A stretch of DNA of 15,960 nucleotides from Actinomycetota bacterium (lineage in GTDB: Bacteria > Actinomycetota > UBA4738), in the NCBI GenBank assembly GCA_005885025.1, contig VAYC01000057.1, forward strand, positions 326 through 16,285. Direction: 5' to 3'. The position numbers were made by a program, and so were the translations under genes. Position 1 is the first letter of the stretch. Each line of letters begins with the position of its first letter. Below the pieces are notes generated by a model. It saw only the letters and a list, made by a program, of their open reading frames with translations. It ran no database searches and was not told the DNA's origin. Below are positions 6,113 to 13,309 of this stretch, in pieces.

Positions 6113-7162
6113 ATGCGCGTAGCGGTGGTCGGCGCCACCGGAGCGGTAGGCCGGACGATCCTCCACTTGCTCCAAGAGCGAAGCTTTCCCCTCGACGAGG
6201 TGCTGCCGTTCGCATCTCCTCGTTCCGAAGGGAAGCGGCTGGGCTTCCGCGGTGAGGAAGTCGTCGTCCTCGGGATCCACGACCGTTGGTTCGAAGGCAT
6301 CGACCTTGCGCTGACCTCGGCCGGCAGCGCGGTTGCTCGCCGGATCGTGCCTCCCGCTGCGGCCGGCGGCACCGTGTGCGTGGACAACTCGTCGGCCTTT
6401 CGGATGGATCCCGACGTCCCCCTCGTGATTCCCGAGATCAATCCGGGGGCTCTGGAGAACCACCAGGGCATCGTGGCCAACGGCAACTGCACGGCCATCA
6501 CCGCGCTGATGCCGCTCGGCCCGTTGCACCAGCGGTTCGGCCTGCGTTTCTTGGTCACCTCTTCGTACCAGTCCGTGTCAGGGAGCGGGATGAAGGGCGT
6601 GCGAGAGCTGGCGGAGCAGGTCGACAAGCTGCACGAGGAGGTGGAGACGTTGACCAGCCCCGACCGAGAGGCGCTCCCGGTCGGAGAGGTGTTCGGGCGG
6701 ACCATCGCCTTCAACGTCGTCCCGCATGTGGAGCAGTTCGACCCCGAAGGATCCGGCTTCACCACCGAGGAGATCAAGATGGGGAACGAGTTCCGCAAGG
6801 TGCTCGTGATCCCGGATCTCGTGTGCGCGGCGACGGCCGTTCGCGTCCCGGTGGTCACCGGGCACGGGGTGTCGATCTACGCGAGGTTCGAACATCCCGT
6901 CACTCCTGAGGAGGCGCGGGCGGTGCTGGCCGAGTCACCCGGGATTCGCGTCATCGACGATCCCGTCCGGAACCTCTATCCGACGCCGCTCGACTCTGCC
7001 GGCATCGACGACGTGCTGGTGGGTCGCATCCGCCGTCCCGCTGGGGACGACCATGCGCTGCTCCTGTTTGCGGCCGGCGACAACCTCCGGAAGGGCGCCG
7101 CCCTCAACGCGGTTCAGATCGCCGAGCTGCTGGTCGCGCGGGACCTCGTGGGAAACCGATAG
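6113..7162 (+). CDS. asd: Aspartate-semialdehyde dehydrogenase
   Basis: 349 residues, normal for the family. It reduces aspartyl-phosphate (the LysC product) to aspartate semialdehyde with NADPH. The NADP-binding loop VVGATGAVGR is at 5-14; the catalytic cysteine is C126 in NGNCTAI; the general-base histidine is H251 in VTGHGVSIY. SSAFRMDPDVPLVIPEIN (about 93-110) is the conserved substrate-domain segment. It follows lysC by 42 nt, an arrangement common in Actinomycetota. Its stop codon (7160-7162) enters a hairpin shared with the converging methyltransferase gene. Confidence 0.97.
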   Translation: MRVAVVGATGAVGRTILHLLQERSFPLDEVLPFASPRSEGKRLGFRGEEVVVLGIHDRWFEGIDLALTSAGSAVARRIVPPAAAGGTVCVDNSSAFRMDPDVPLVIPEINPGALENHQGIVANGNCTAITALMPLGPLHQRFGLRFLVTSSYQSVSGSGMKGVRELAEQVDKLHEEVETLTSPDREALPVGEVFGRTIAFNVVPHVEQFDPEGSGFTTEEIKMGNEFRKVLVIPDLVCAATAVRVPVVTGHGVSIYARFEHPVTPEEARAVLAESPGIRVIDDPVRNLYPTPLDSAGIDDVLVGRIRRPAGDDHALLLFAAGDNLRKGAALNAVQIAELLVARDLVGNR

Positions 7163-7181
7163 TCGCCGCGATCGGCGGACT
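7161..7181. terminator. Stop-to-stop hairpin, candidate bidirectional terminator
   Basis: AGTC-GCCG (7161-7168), loop CGAT, CGGC-g-GACT (7173-7181): eight base pairs with one bulged G. It fills the whole space between the asd stop and the methyltransferase stop, which converge. There is no T-run on either side, so intrinsic termination is not assured. Confidence 0.45.
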
Positions 7182-7954
7182 CACAAAGTCTTCCGAGCTA
7201 CCCAGATCTCCTCGGACGGCCACCGTTCGGCCCACCCTGGAGGGATGTGGTCCAGAGGCGGAATGGCGCCCACGGGCGCTTGGAGTTCGACCAGGGCCTC
7301 GGCAGTGAAGCCGTTCGTTCGCAGGACTCGGATCCAGTTCCCGTAGCCGAGGTGGAACTCCACCGAGTGGTCGTCGGGCCATTCGAACCGGTACATCCCA
7401 AAGTACGGACGTCGAAGTTGCTCCCCCACGCGGCCCAGTTCGTCGCCGGTCAGCATCATGATCGCCGAGTTGCAGAGGAACACGAGTCGTCCGCCCGGGC
7501 GGAGCAGGCGAGCGGCCTCGGGTACCCATCGGTAAGGGTCGCACCAGATGCTGGCGCCGTACTCGGACAACGCGAGGTCGAATCGCTCCCCGGCCAGCGG
7601 CACCTCCTCCGCGCTGGCTTCGACCAGCGGAAACGTCAGGCCGAATCGGCGCTGCATGGCTCTCGCCGTGGCGAGCTGGGCGGGCGTCACGTCCACGCCG
7701 ACGGGTCTGGCTCCTCGCCGGGCCAACCACGACGAGAAATAGGCGGTTCCGCACCCGAGCTCGACGACGTCCTGGCCGGCAACGTCGCCCAAGACGTGGA
7801 GCGTCGTCTCGGGGATGTCCCAGATGCCCCACGTGATCTCTTCGCTCGCCCACTGACGAGGAGCACGCTCCGCGTAGTCGGCCGCGTAGGAGGTCCACAG
7901 CGCCCGGTTCCTGCGAGCGTGCTCGGAGACCGAAGACCTGGTCGGTGTGTTCAC
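7181..7954 (-). CDS. Class I SAM-dependent methyltransferase
   Basis: 257 residues from a GTG at 7954. The core is a Methyltransf_11/25-type Rossmann fold: motif I VVELGCGTAYFSSWLA (63-78), acidic end of strand 2 in GVDVTP (86-91), EASAEEVPLAGERFDLALS (112-130) and the post-motif RLLRPGGRLVFLC (149-161). The N-terminal helix (RNRALWTSYAADYAERA) is typical of small-molecule methyltransferases. The C-terminal third is Trp- and Pro-rich and probably forms the acceptor site. The substrate is unknown. The gene lies 9 nt after the stop of the M55 peptidase gene and is likely co-transcribed with it. Confidence 0.88.
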   Translation of the reverse strand: MNTPTRSSVSEHARRNRALWTSYAADYAERAPRQWASEEITWGIWDIPETTLHVLGDVAGQDVVELGCGTAYFSSWLARRGARPVGVDVTPAQLATARAMQRRFGLTFPLVEASAEEVPLAGERFDLALSEYGASIWCDPYRWVPEAARLLRPGGRLVFLCNSAIMMLTGDELGRVGEQLRRPYFGMYRFEWPDDHSVEFHLGYGNWIRVLRTNGFTAEALVELQAPVGAIPPLDHIPPGWAERWPSEEIWVARKTL

Positions 7955-7963
7955 GCCACGAGG

Positions 7964-8806
7964 TCAGGTCCCCGCGTAGCGGGGAGCCTCGCTCGACCCG
8001 AGGTAGGTCCACGCGAGCAGGCACCGGAAGGCCTCCCGGAAGTCCTGCGTCTCGAATCGAACCGTCCTCGGCCCCACCCGTTCCGTCCCCGGGGCGAGGC
8101 CGCACAGGTCGGCGGCGCTGGTATTGGCGACGTCGGCCTCCACGACGAAGGGAGGGTCGGGCCGGTAGGCGGTGAGCTCTCCCCTCGCCGAGACGGTCTC
8201 GGACGCGCCTCTGCGAATGGCCTCTCGCGCTGCCTGAGGATGCATGCTCTTGGCGACGTTCCGGCCGTATCCCTCTTTGACCACCACGGTCCGGATGCCC
8301 GGCAGGCGCTTGGCGGCCTGGGCGCAGGCCTTGTCGTCCCCGGAGACGAGCCCCACCGGGACACCGTACGTCCCTGCGAACACCGCGTTCAGCTCGGCCT
8401 CGGTGGCCGGCTCGCCGTTCAGGCGAACCTCGTAGATGAGCCGCCCGGAGTACGTGTGGTCGAGCACCGCGGCCTGCGTCCCGGCGGCGGCGTGGTACCC
8501 GATGAACAGCGCGACGTCGAAGTCCGGCCCGAACCCCTGCATCATCGAGAGCGTCTTCGGCGAGCCGATGATCAGGTCGGCTCGGGGGTCGAGCTTCTCG
8601 GGCAGCAGGTTGTACATGTCGCCGTGTGAGTCGTTGACCACGACGCTCGTGGCCCCGCCATCGAACGCGCCCGCCACCGCGGCGTTCGCCTCGCCGGTCA
8701 TGAGCTCGCGCGCCGCGGGGAAGTCGTCGGTCCCTCGCCACACCTGTCGGAGGTGGGCGATGCCCGCGATCCCTTCCATGTCGATCGAGATGAAGACGTT
8801 CGCCAT
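7964..8806 (-). CDS. M55 family D-aminopeptidase (DppA-like)
   Basis: 280 residues from the ATG at 8806, with GGGAGG (8816-8811) 4 nt upstream. DppA is a self-compartmentalised zinc peptidase that removes N-terminal D-alanine-type residues from short peptides. The metal site is intact: D9 and E11 in SIDMEG, H61 in NDSHGD, H105 in GYHAAAG, and an acidic residue in ATEAELN (E136 or E138). LDHTYSG (116-121) supplies the conserved catalytic histidine, H117. With a D-amino-acid specificity a role in recycling or processing of peptidoglycan peptides is reasonable, but no peptide transporter lies beside it. The GT-C gene is 76 nt upstream and the methyltransferase 9 nt downstream, same strand. Confidence 0.93.
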   Translation of the reverse strand: MANVFISIDMEGIAGIAHLRQVWRGTDDFPAARELMTGEANAAVAGAFDGGATSVVVNDSHGDMYNLLPEKLDPRADLIIGSPKTLSMMQGFGPDFDVALFIGYHAAAGTQAAVLDHTYSGRLIYEVRLNGEPATEAELNAVFAGTYGVPVGLVSGDDKACAQAAKRLPGIRTVVVKEGYGRNVAKSMHPQAAREAIRRGASETVSARGELTAYRPDPPFVVEADVANTSAADLCGLAPGTERVGPRTVRFETQDFREAFRCLLAWTYLGSSEAPRYAGT

Positions 8807-8843
8807 GGCCCCTCCCAGGCTCGGCTCGAGTGGTCCGCGGCCG

Positions 8844-8872
8844 AGTCTACGGTAGCGGCCGGTTGGCCTCGA
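8844..8872 (-). promoter_or_regulatory. Predicted promoter of the M55 peptidase gene
   Basis: Minus strand TCGAGG, 17 nt, TAGACT (8849-8844), followed by about 37 nt of leader that contains the GGGAGG ribosome site. A small hairpin (CCTCG/CGAGG) at the end of the upstream glycosyltransferase gene overlaps the -35 part. Confidence 0.35.
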
Positions 8873-8882
8873 TCGCCCGAGG

Positions 8883-10376
8883 CTACTTGGCTGCCGGTGT
8901 CGCCCGCGGGAGGATCGCGCCCGTGGGGACGGGCAGCGCGACCACCCGGCCCGGCCGCTCCTCCTCGCGAGTCGCCTCCCGGCCGAACCGCTGCAGGGCG
9001 AACACGGCCACCGGAGGCCCGTATCGCAGGACGGCCTGGACGATCGAGATCGCCGAGGGCCAGGGAATCGAGATCGTGATCAGCGACGTCGCCGCGAACG
9101 TGAGGATGGGATAGGTGAGGCGGTTCCTGGGCAGCACGGCCACCAGAGCCACCGGCCCCAGCAGGTACCAGTAGAAAAACCACGGCGTGGCTATGACGTA
9201 AGCGGTGAGCACGACGAGGGCTCCCCACCACAGACGCCGCTCGTCTCTGGCCTGTCGGACCGCCCACACCGCTGCCCACAACAGCACGACCACCCCGACC
9301 ACCCGGATCGCCAGCGACGCCTCCGGGTGCCAATGAGCCACGCCGACCCAGTGGAGGATGGGGGTCAGGATGCTTCGCTGGATGGTCCCTGCCAGGCCGA
9401 GGTTCGTGATCCGCGACGCTTCCCCGAGACCGCGGAAGGTTGAGAGCCCCGCCCAGTACGGGGCGTACGCGACCGCGGCCAGTCCGGCCGCACCTGCGGC
9501 ATGCGCCGCGGTCCGGCGGCTGCCCCGCTCCCTCGCCAGGAGCACAAGGTGCAGCACGAGGCCGATCACCGCGTAGATCTTCACCAGCGCGGCCAGCGTG
9601 AGCAGCACGGTGGCCAGACCGTCCCGGCCTCGGCGGCGGGCCAGGATGGCTCCGAGGAACGCGGCCACGATCCCGATGTCGGCCGATCCGGCCAACGGGA
9701 CCGTGATCAGCACCAGGGGATTCCAGGCGAAGGCGAGGAGGCCCCATCCCGCAGCCCTCTCCGGATCGGGTCTGTCCCGTCCCAAGGCGACGATCATCGC
9801 CATGACGGCGATGTCCAGCGCCAGGATGACCAGCTTCAGCGTGGCAAAGGCCAGCGTCAGATGGCTTCCGATGACCTTGGCCACGGAGAACGAAAGCAGG
9901 ATCCAGGCGGGCCCGTACACGCTCGGTTGGGTGTTCCACCGGATCCAGGGAAACCAGGGGTCGGCCCAGAACCTGTTTGGGTTGACGACGAACGGGTTCG
10001 CCCCGTGGATGGCCTGGATCTTGCCGTAGAAGAGGTACTGGTAGAAGTCCTGAGACTGGGGCAGGGGAGCGAACAGGACCAGGACGTGGAGGAGGACGGC
10101 CCCCCCGATCAGGAGCCGGACCGACGCCCGCGCCCCCCGCCGCCACGCCCACAGGGCCAGGGCCCATGGGATGAACAGGAGCACGATCTGAGCGCTGTAC
10201 TGGTAGGCGGTCCGGTGCCACCCGACCTTGTAGTACGGCCCGGCCCCCAGGGCTGGCCCGATCAGGAACCAGGCACCGAGGGCTGCCGACCCGGCGAACA
10301 GGATGCCGAGCCAAGGCAGGACCGAAGGTCGCTGCCCGATGGCAGAACGGCTATTCAAGCGTTCGATGTTGGCCAT
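8883..10376 (-). CDS. GT-C membrane glycosyltransferase (GT87/polyprenol-phosphate-mannose type)
   Basis: 497 residues, about 11-12 membrane segments by eye (first at 22-42). The first large extracytoplasmic loop holds APLPQSQDFYQYLFYGKIQ (103-121), with the acidic residue expected of GT-C enzymes (D110), then GANPFVVNPNRF (125-136) and PSVYGPAW (151-158), a pattern of DUF2029/GT87 and MptA/B-like mannosyltransferases. These use a polyprenyl-phosphate sugar on the outer face of the membrane to build lipoglycans or cell-wall glycans. The C-terminal 35 residues are charged and cytoplasmic (FGREATREEERPGRVV). No good ribosome site precedes the ATG, so the start could lie a little further in, before PWLGILF. 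rpsD with its terminator precedes it by 109 nt; the sugar and acceptor are not predictable. Confidence 0.8.
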   Translation of the reverse strand: MANIERLNSRSAIGQRPSVLPWLGILFAGSAALGAWFLIGPALGAGPYYKVGWHRTAYQYSAQIVLLFIPWALALWAWRRGARASVRLLIGGAVLLHVLVLFAPLPQSQDFYQYLFYGKIQAIHGANPFVVNPNRFWADPWFPWIRWNTQPSVYGPAWILLSFSVAKVIGSHLTLAFATLKLVILALDIAVMAMIVALGRDRPDPERAAGWGLLAFAWNPLVLITVPLAGSADIGIVAAFLGAILARRRGRDGLATVLLTLAALVKIYAVIGLVLHLVLLARERGSRRTAAHAAGAAGLAAVAYAPYWAGLSTFRGLGEASRITNLGLAGTIQRSILTPILHWVGVAHWHPEASLAIRVVGVVVLLWAAVWAVRQARDERRLWWGALVVLTAYVIATPWFFYWYLLGPVALVAVLPRNRLTYPILTFAATSLITISIPWPSAISIVQAVLRYGPPVAVFALQRFGREATREEERPGRVVALPVPTGAILPRATPAAK

Positions 10377-10460
10377 TTCGAAAACGACCGGGCTCCAGTT
10401 CCAGCCCTGGCGCTCGAGATGCTACCCGCCGCAGGGGCAGGCCATACCGGCGAGGTGTGG

Positions 10461-10486
10461 AAAAAAGGTAACGGCCGTTGGCCGCC
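10461..10486 (-). terminator. Rho-independent terminator of rpsD
   Basis: On the minus strand GGCGGCC (10486-10480), loop AAC, GGCCGTT (10476-10470): seven pairs, two of them G-U, followed three bases later by TTTTTT (10466-10461). The stem begins in the rpsD stop codon (10488-10486). It is the only terminator in the window with a clear T-run. Confidence 0.75.
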
Positions 10487-11088
10487 TAGGACATGAACTC
10501 GACGATGAGGCGCTCTTCGACCGGAACGGGCAAGGGAATCTCGCCCCGTTCGGGGAGGCGGACCAGCCGTCCTCGAACCGCCTCCTTGTCTCGCTCCACG
10601 TAGGGAGGAGGGTCCGGGGTCACCTCGAGCGCCTCACGGACGGCGATCATGTTCTTGCCCGCGGCGGTCGGCTCGATGGCCTGGCCGGGCCGGACCTGCG
10701 CGCTCGGAACGTCCACCCGCTTGCCTTCGAGCTGGATATGGCCGTGGGAGACGAGCTGGCGGGCCTGAGGCATCGTCTGGGCGAAGCCCAGCCGGAGAAC
10801 CAAGGAGTCCAGCCGGGTCTCCAGCAGCCGAAGGAGCTCCTCGCCGGTGACCGCTTTCTTCCGAGTGGCCTCGTGGAAATACCGGCGGAACTGTCGCTCG
10901 CCCACGCCGTAGATGGCGCGGAGCTTCTGCTTCTCGAGGAGCCGGATGTGGAACTCGGTCATTCGCCGCCGGGCCCGGCCGTGCTGGCCGGGAGGGAAGG
11001 GTCGCTTGCCGGTAGGGCAATTGGGCCGTCCGCACACCGCGGAACCGACCCGCCGGCACATCCTGTGTTTGGGTCCGAGCTTCTGCAT
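10486..11088 (-). CDS. rpsD: 30S ribosomal protein S4 (uS4)
   Basis: 200 residues. S4 binds the 5' domain of 16S rRNA, starts assembly of the small subunit and lines the mRNA entry channel. Conserved features are RPFPPGQHGRARRR (29-42), EFHIRLLEKQKLRAIYGVGERQFRRYF (45-71) and the S4 RNA-binding domain TRLDSLVLRLGFAQTMPQARQLVSHGHI (91-118). The N-terminus keeps a possible zinc site, H8-x2-C11-x7-C19-x4-C24, where most zinc-type S4 proteins have Cys-x2-Cys first and a longer spacer. The gene stands alone and not in the rpsM-rpsK-rpoA cluster. GAGGA sits a few bases before the ATG. It has its own promoter and terminator, and tRNA-Pro lies upstream. Confidence 0.96.
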   Translation of the reverse strand: MQKLGPKHRMCRRVGSAVCGRPNCPTGKRPFPPGQHGRARRRMTEFHIRLLEKQKLRAIYGVGERQFRRYFHEATRKKAVTGEELLRLLETRLDSLVLRLGFAQTMPQARQLVSHGHIQLEGKRVDVPSAQVRPGQAIEPTAAGKNMIAVREALEVTPDPPPYVERDKEAVRGRLVRLPERGEIPLPVPVEERLIVEFMS

Positions 11089-11142
11089 CTGTCCTCGCCG
11101 TGCCGGGCGACGCGCCTCGACACCTGATAAGGGAACTCAGCC

Positions 11143-11172
11143 ATTATTCCAGCCCGGCGACCCCGCTGACAT
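11143..11172 (-). promoter_or_regulatory. Predicted rpsD promoter
   Basis: Minus strand ATGTCA (11172-11167), 18 nt, AATAAT (11148-11143), each hexamer close to the sigma-70-type consensus. It leaves a leader of about 48-50 nt before rpsD and lies just after the tRNA-Pro 3' end. Confidence 0.5.
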
Positions 11173-11186
11173 CCGGGCTCAGTGGG

Positions 11187-11260
11187 TCGGGACGGCGGGA
11201 TTTGAACCCGCGACCTCAGCGACCCGAACGCTGCGCGCTACCAAACTGCGCTACGTCCCG
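11187..11260 (-). tRNA. tRNA-Pro (anticodon CGG)
   Basis: A complete cloverleaf of 74 nt can be drawn. The acceptor stem CGGGACG pairs with CGTCCCG, the D-stem GCGC with GCGC, the anticodon stem CAGCG with CGCTG around the loop TTCGGGT (anticodon CGG, reading CCG), and the T-stem GCGGG with CCCGC around TTCAAAT. The discriminator base is A. The 3' CCA is not encoded (CCC follows) and must be added afterwards, as is common in Actinomycetota. A TACACT box (11288-11283), 22 nt upstream, is a possible -10. Confidence 0.96.
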
Positions 11261-11328
11261 CCGGCCATGCAGCCAGGGAAACAGTGTACAGACCACCCGG
11301 AGCGCCGCGGCCGATCCCGGGCTTCCGC

Positions 11329-11334
11329 TAGGCT
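11329..11334 (+). promoter_or_regulatory. -10 box (TAGGCT) of the GT4 gene
   Basis: TAGGCT ends 8 nt before the ATG at 11343, leaderless-type spacing; no Shine-Dalgarno sequence is present. It supports 11343 as the start rather than upstream in-frame codons. Confidence 0.4.
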
Positions 11335-11342
11335 TCGCCAAT

Positions 11343-12377
11343 ATGCGTATCGCCGAGGTCTCCCCCCCGTGGCTCGCCGTCCCGCCCAAAGGCTACGGGG
11401 GCATCGAGTGGGTCGTGGCCCTCCTGGCCGACGGGCTCGTCGACCGGGGACACGACGTCACATTGTTCGCCACCGGCGACTCCATCACTCGAGCTCGGCT
11501 CGACTATGCGTTCGAAACGGCGCCCGGGCCGAAATTCATCAACGACATCTGGCACGACGTGATCCACACCCTGCATACGTATCGTGACCCTGCTGCGTTC
11601 GATGTCTTCCACGTGCACTCACCGTGGTCGGCCCTAGCCGTGTCGGCCCTCCTCGGTGAGCCCACCGTCCATACCCTGCACGGCTCGTTCACGCCGGAGA
11701 TGCGCCGGTTGTATTCGGCCGTGGGGGACCGGGCGCGGTACGTGGCCATCAGTGAGAACCAACGCTCGCACATGCCGGACCTGCGGTATGCCGGCGTGGT
11801 CTACAACGGCATCGATGTGGCCACCTATCCGTTCCGAACCGAGAAGGAGGACTTCGTGCTCTTCCTCGGCCGAGCCCACCCGGATAAGGGGGTGCACCGG
11901 GCCGTGCTGGCCGCGCGCCGAGCGGGCGTCCGGCTGGTGGTGGCCGTGAAGGTGGCCCACGAGGAAGAGGAGCGTTACTGGAACGAGGAGGTCCTGCCGG
12001 CGATGCCTCCTGACGCGACGGTCCTCGCCGAGATCAGCAACGAGAACAAGCTCGATCTCCTGTCGCGGGCCAAGGCCGTCCTGTTTCCCATCGACTGGGA
12101 CGAGCCCTTCGGGCTGGTCATGCCCGAGGCTATGGCGTGCGGCACCCCCGTCATCGCCACGCCGCGTGGCTCAGTGCCCGAAGTCGTCATCGACGGCGAA
12201 ACGGGGTTCATCGTCTCGGTCGAGAACTACCCGGAGGAGGCCGCGGCGTGCATGCAAAGGCTCGACGAGATCGACCCGAAGGCGTGCCGGGCTCACGTCG
12301 AGGAGAAGTTCAGCAAAGAGGCCATGGTCGCTGGCTACGAGGCGGTGTTCGAGCGAGTGTTGGCTGATCCTCGCTGA
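11343..12377 (+). CDS. GT4 family glycosyltransferase
   Basis: 344 residues. An in-frame open stretch runs further upstream to 11100, but it crosses the tRNA gene on the other strand; the family N-terminus MRIAEVSPPWLAVPPKGYGGIEWVV starts at 11343 just after a TAGGCT box. This is a GT-B fold enzyme: the glycine-rich donor-domain loop (PKGYGG, 15-20), DVFHVHSPW and HTLHGSF in the first half, ISENQ and YNGID at the linker, VLFLGRAHPDKG (nucleotide-sugar domain) and DEPFGLVMPEAMACGTPVIATPRGSVPEVVIDGETGFIV, which contains the EX7E-type donor site. The closest general match is the group with the KGYGG start, often annotated as glycosyltransferases of unknown acceptor. It acts in the cytoplasm. Its last 43 bp overlap the end of the converging metallophosphoesterase gene. 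Confidence 0.92.
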   Translation: MRIAEVSPPWLAVPPKGYGGIEWVVALLADGLVDRGHDVTLFATGDSITRARLDYAFETAPGPKFINDIWHDVIHTLHTYRDPAAFDVFHVHSPWSALAVSALLGEPTVHTLHGSFTPEMRRLYSAVGDRARYVAISENQRSHMPDLRYAGVVYNGIDVATYPFRTEKEDFVLFLGRAHPDKGVHRAVLAARRAGVRLVVAVKVAHEEEERYWNEEVLPAMPPDATVLAEISNENKLDLLSRAKAVLFPIDWDEPFGLVMPEAMACGTPVIATPRGSVPEVVIDGETGFIVSVENYPEEAAACMQRLDEIDPKACRAHVEEKFSKEAMVAGYEAVFERVLADPR

Positions 12378-13294
12378 GGCCCGCTTCGGGCCTGCTCGCT
12401 CCGCGGCACCAGCTCGATCACCGTCGCTTCCGGACGGCACAGGAACCGGAAAGGCGCGAACTTGCTCGTCCCCAGTCCGGGAGAGACGTGGAGATACGTG
12501 CGCCCGAAACGCGAGAGCCCCATGCAGAGGCGAGTGGGGATCGCGCTATTGGTGACCAAGGCCCCCACGAACGGCATCCGAACCTGGCCGCCGTGCGTGT
12601 GGCCCGACAGGACGAGGTCGTACCCGAGTGCCGCAAGCTCGGGTACCGGGTCGGGCGCATGGACCACGGCGAGCCCGAGAGCGGCGGGCCGCTCCCGAGC
12701 AGCCACCCGAAGGTCGTGGCGCTCGATGTGGGGGTCGTCCAGCCCGGCGACCTCCATCGACATGCCGTTTGCTGACAGCGTGACCCTTCGGTTGGCCAGG
12801 TACGTCCACCCGTCGGCCTCCAGTTGAGCCCGCAGGTCTCCCGGCCGGCTTCCCCGCCCCATCCGCTGAGGGCGGGCCTTGCGAAAGTACGACAGGTAGC
12901 TGAGAGGTTGCGGAGCGAAGTAGTCGTTCGACCCAAGGACGAAGTACGAGGCGAGCCTGCCGCGGACCGGGCGCAACGCTTCGACCGACCGCTCTACGGC
13001 TGCAGGCTCGCCGAGGATATCGCCGGTCACGACGCACACATCGGCCTGCGGCAGGGCCTGCACGAAGGCGGCCTTCCTCCGGTCGCCGGCCAGGAAGTGC
13101 AGGTCGGAAAGGTGAAGAACAGTGAGCGGCCCGGCCATGCCGGACGGCAGGGCCCCCACTCGGTACCTCGCCATTCGGTACCAGCGACGTTCGACGAAGA
13201 CGCCGTAGGCTACGCAGGCCAGGCCGGCAACGCCGAGTCCCACCACCGACCGCACCAGGATTCCGGTTACATTGGCGAGGATTTCGGGCGACAT
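12335..13294 (-). CDS. Membrane-anchored calcineurin-like metallophosphoesterase (YkuE-like)
   Basis: 319 residues from the ATG at 13294. One membrane segment (about 11-33) precedes the catalytic domain, as in YkuE and related phosphodiesterases. Metal-binding motifs in order are LSDLHF (D64, H66), VTGDIL (D92), LGSNDYF (N123), VVHAPDP (H212) and SGHTHGGQV (H232, H234). The third block is usually GNHD/E; here it is GSND, keeping the metal-binding Asn but losing the following histidine. Substrate unknown; family members hydrolyse phosphodiesters such as cyclic nucleotides or lipid-linked pyrophosphates. The 3' end overlaps the GT4 gene tail to tail and its C-terminal 25 residues are polar and poorly conserved. 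A TAGAAT box lies 9 nt before the ATG. Confidence 0.88.
   Translation of the reverse strand: MSPEILANVTGILVRSVVGLGVAGLACVAYGVFVERRWYRMARYRVGALPSGMAGPLTVLHLSDLHFLAGDRRKAAFVQALPQADVCVVTGDILGEPAAVERSVEALRPVRGRLASYFVLGSNDYFAPQPLSYLSYFRKARPQRMGRGSRPGDLRAQLEADGWTYLANRRVTLSANGMSMEVAGLDDPHIERHDLRVAARERPAALGLAVVHAPDPVPELAALGYDLVLSGHTHGGQVRMPFVGALVTNSAIPTRLCMGLSRFGRTYLHVSPGLGTSKFAPFRFLCRPEATVIELVPRSEQARSGPQRGSANTRSNTAS
12377..12393 (+). terminator. Hairpin at the GT4 stop codon, candidate terminator
   Basis: AGGCCCG (12377-12383), loop CTT, CGGGCCT (12387-12393): a perfect seven-pair stem starting at the A of the GT4 stop TGA. It lies within the 3' coding end of the opposing metallophosphoesterase gene and has no T-run. 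Confidence 0.45.
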
Positions 13295-13303
13295 GGAGAC
13301 GCG

Positions 13304-13309
13304 ATTCTA
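13304..13309 (-). promoter_or_regulatory. -10 box (TAGAAT) of the metallophosphoesterase gene
   Basis: Minus-strand TAGAAT ends 9 nt before the ATG at 13294, the same box and spacing as for the PqqD-like gene. It directly abuts the GTG start of the divergent YqeY gene. Confidence 0.4.

Noticed and set aside
7247..8629. 460-codon plus-strand open frame
   Set aside because: Antisense to the methyltransferase and M55 peptidase genes, no recognisable domain or start signal.
7104..8741. 545-codon minus-strand open frame across asd end, methyltransferase and M55 peptidase
   Set aside because: Overlaps three recognised genes in another frame; composition is that of a GC-rich shadow frame.
8698..10314. 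538-codon minus-strand open frame in the GT-C region
   Set aside because: Alternative frame of the GT-C gene; Pro/Arg/Gly-rich with no hydrophobic segments, whereas the other frame gives a clear membrane protein.
11091..11142. S4-type autoregulatory RNA in the rpsD leader
   Set aside because: The predicted leader is only about 50 nt and shows just a 4-bp stem (CTGA/TCAG); no pseudoknot-like structure could be supported.
11100..11342. Upstream extension of the GT4 open frame
   Set aside because: It crosses the tRNA-Pro gene; the peptide GRRDLNPRPQRPERCALPNC is the usual false translation of a tRNA.
12824..13309. Upstream extension of the YqeY open frame
   Set aside because: Lies antisense to the metallophosphoesterase gene; the YqeY family sequence begins only after 13310.
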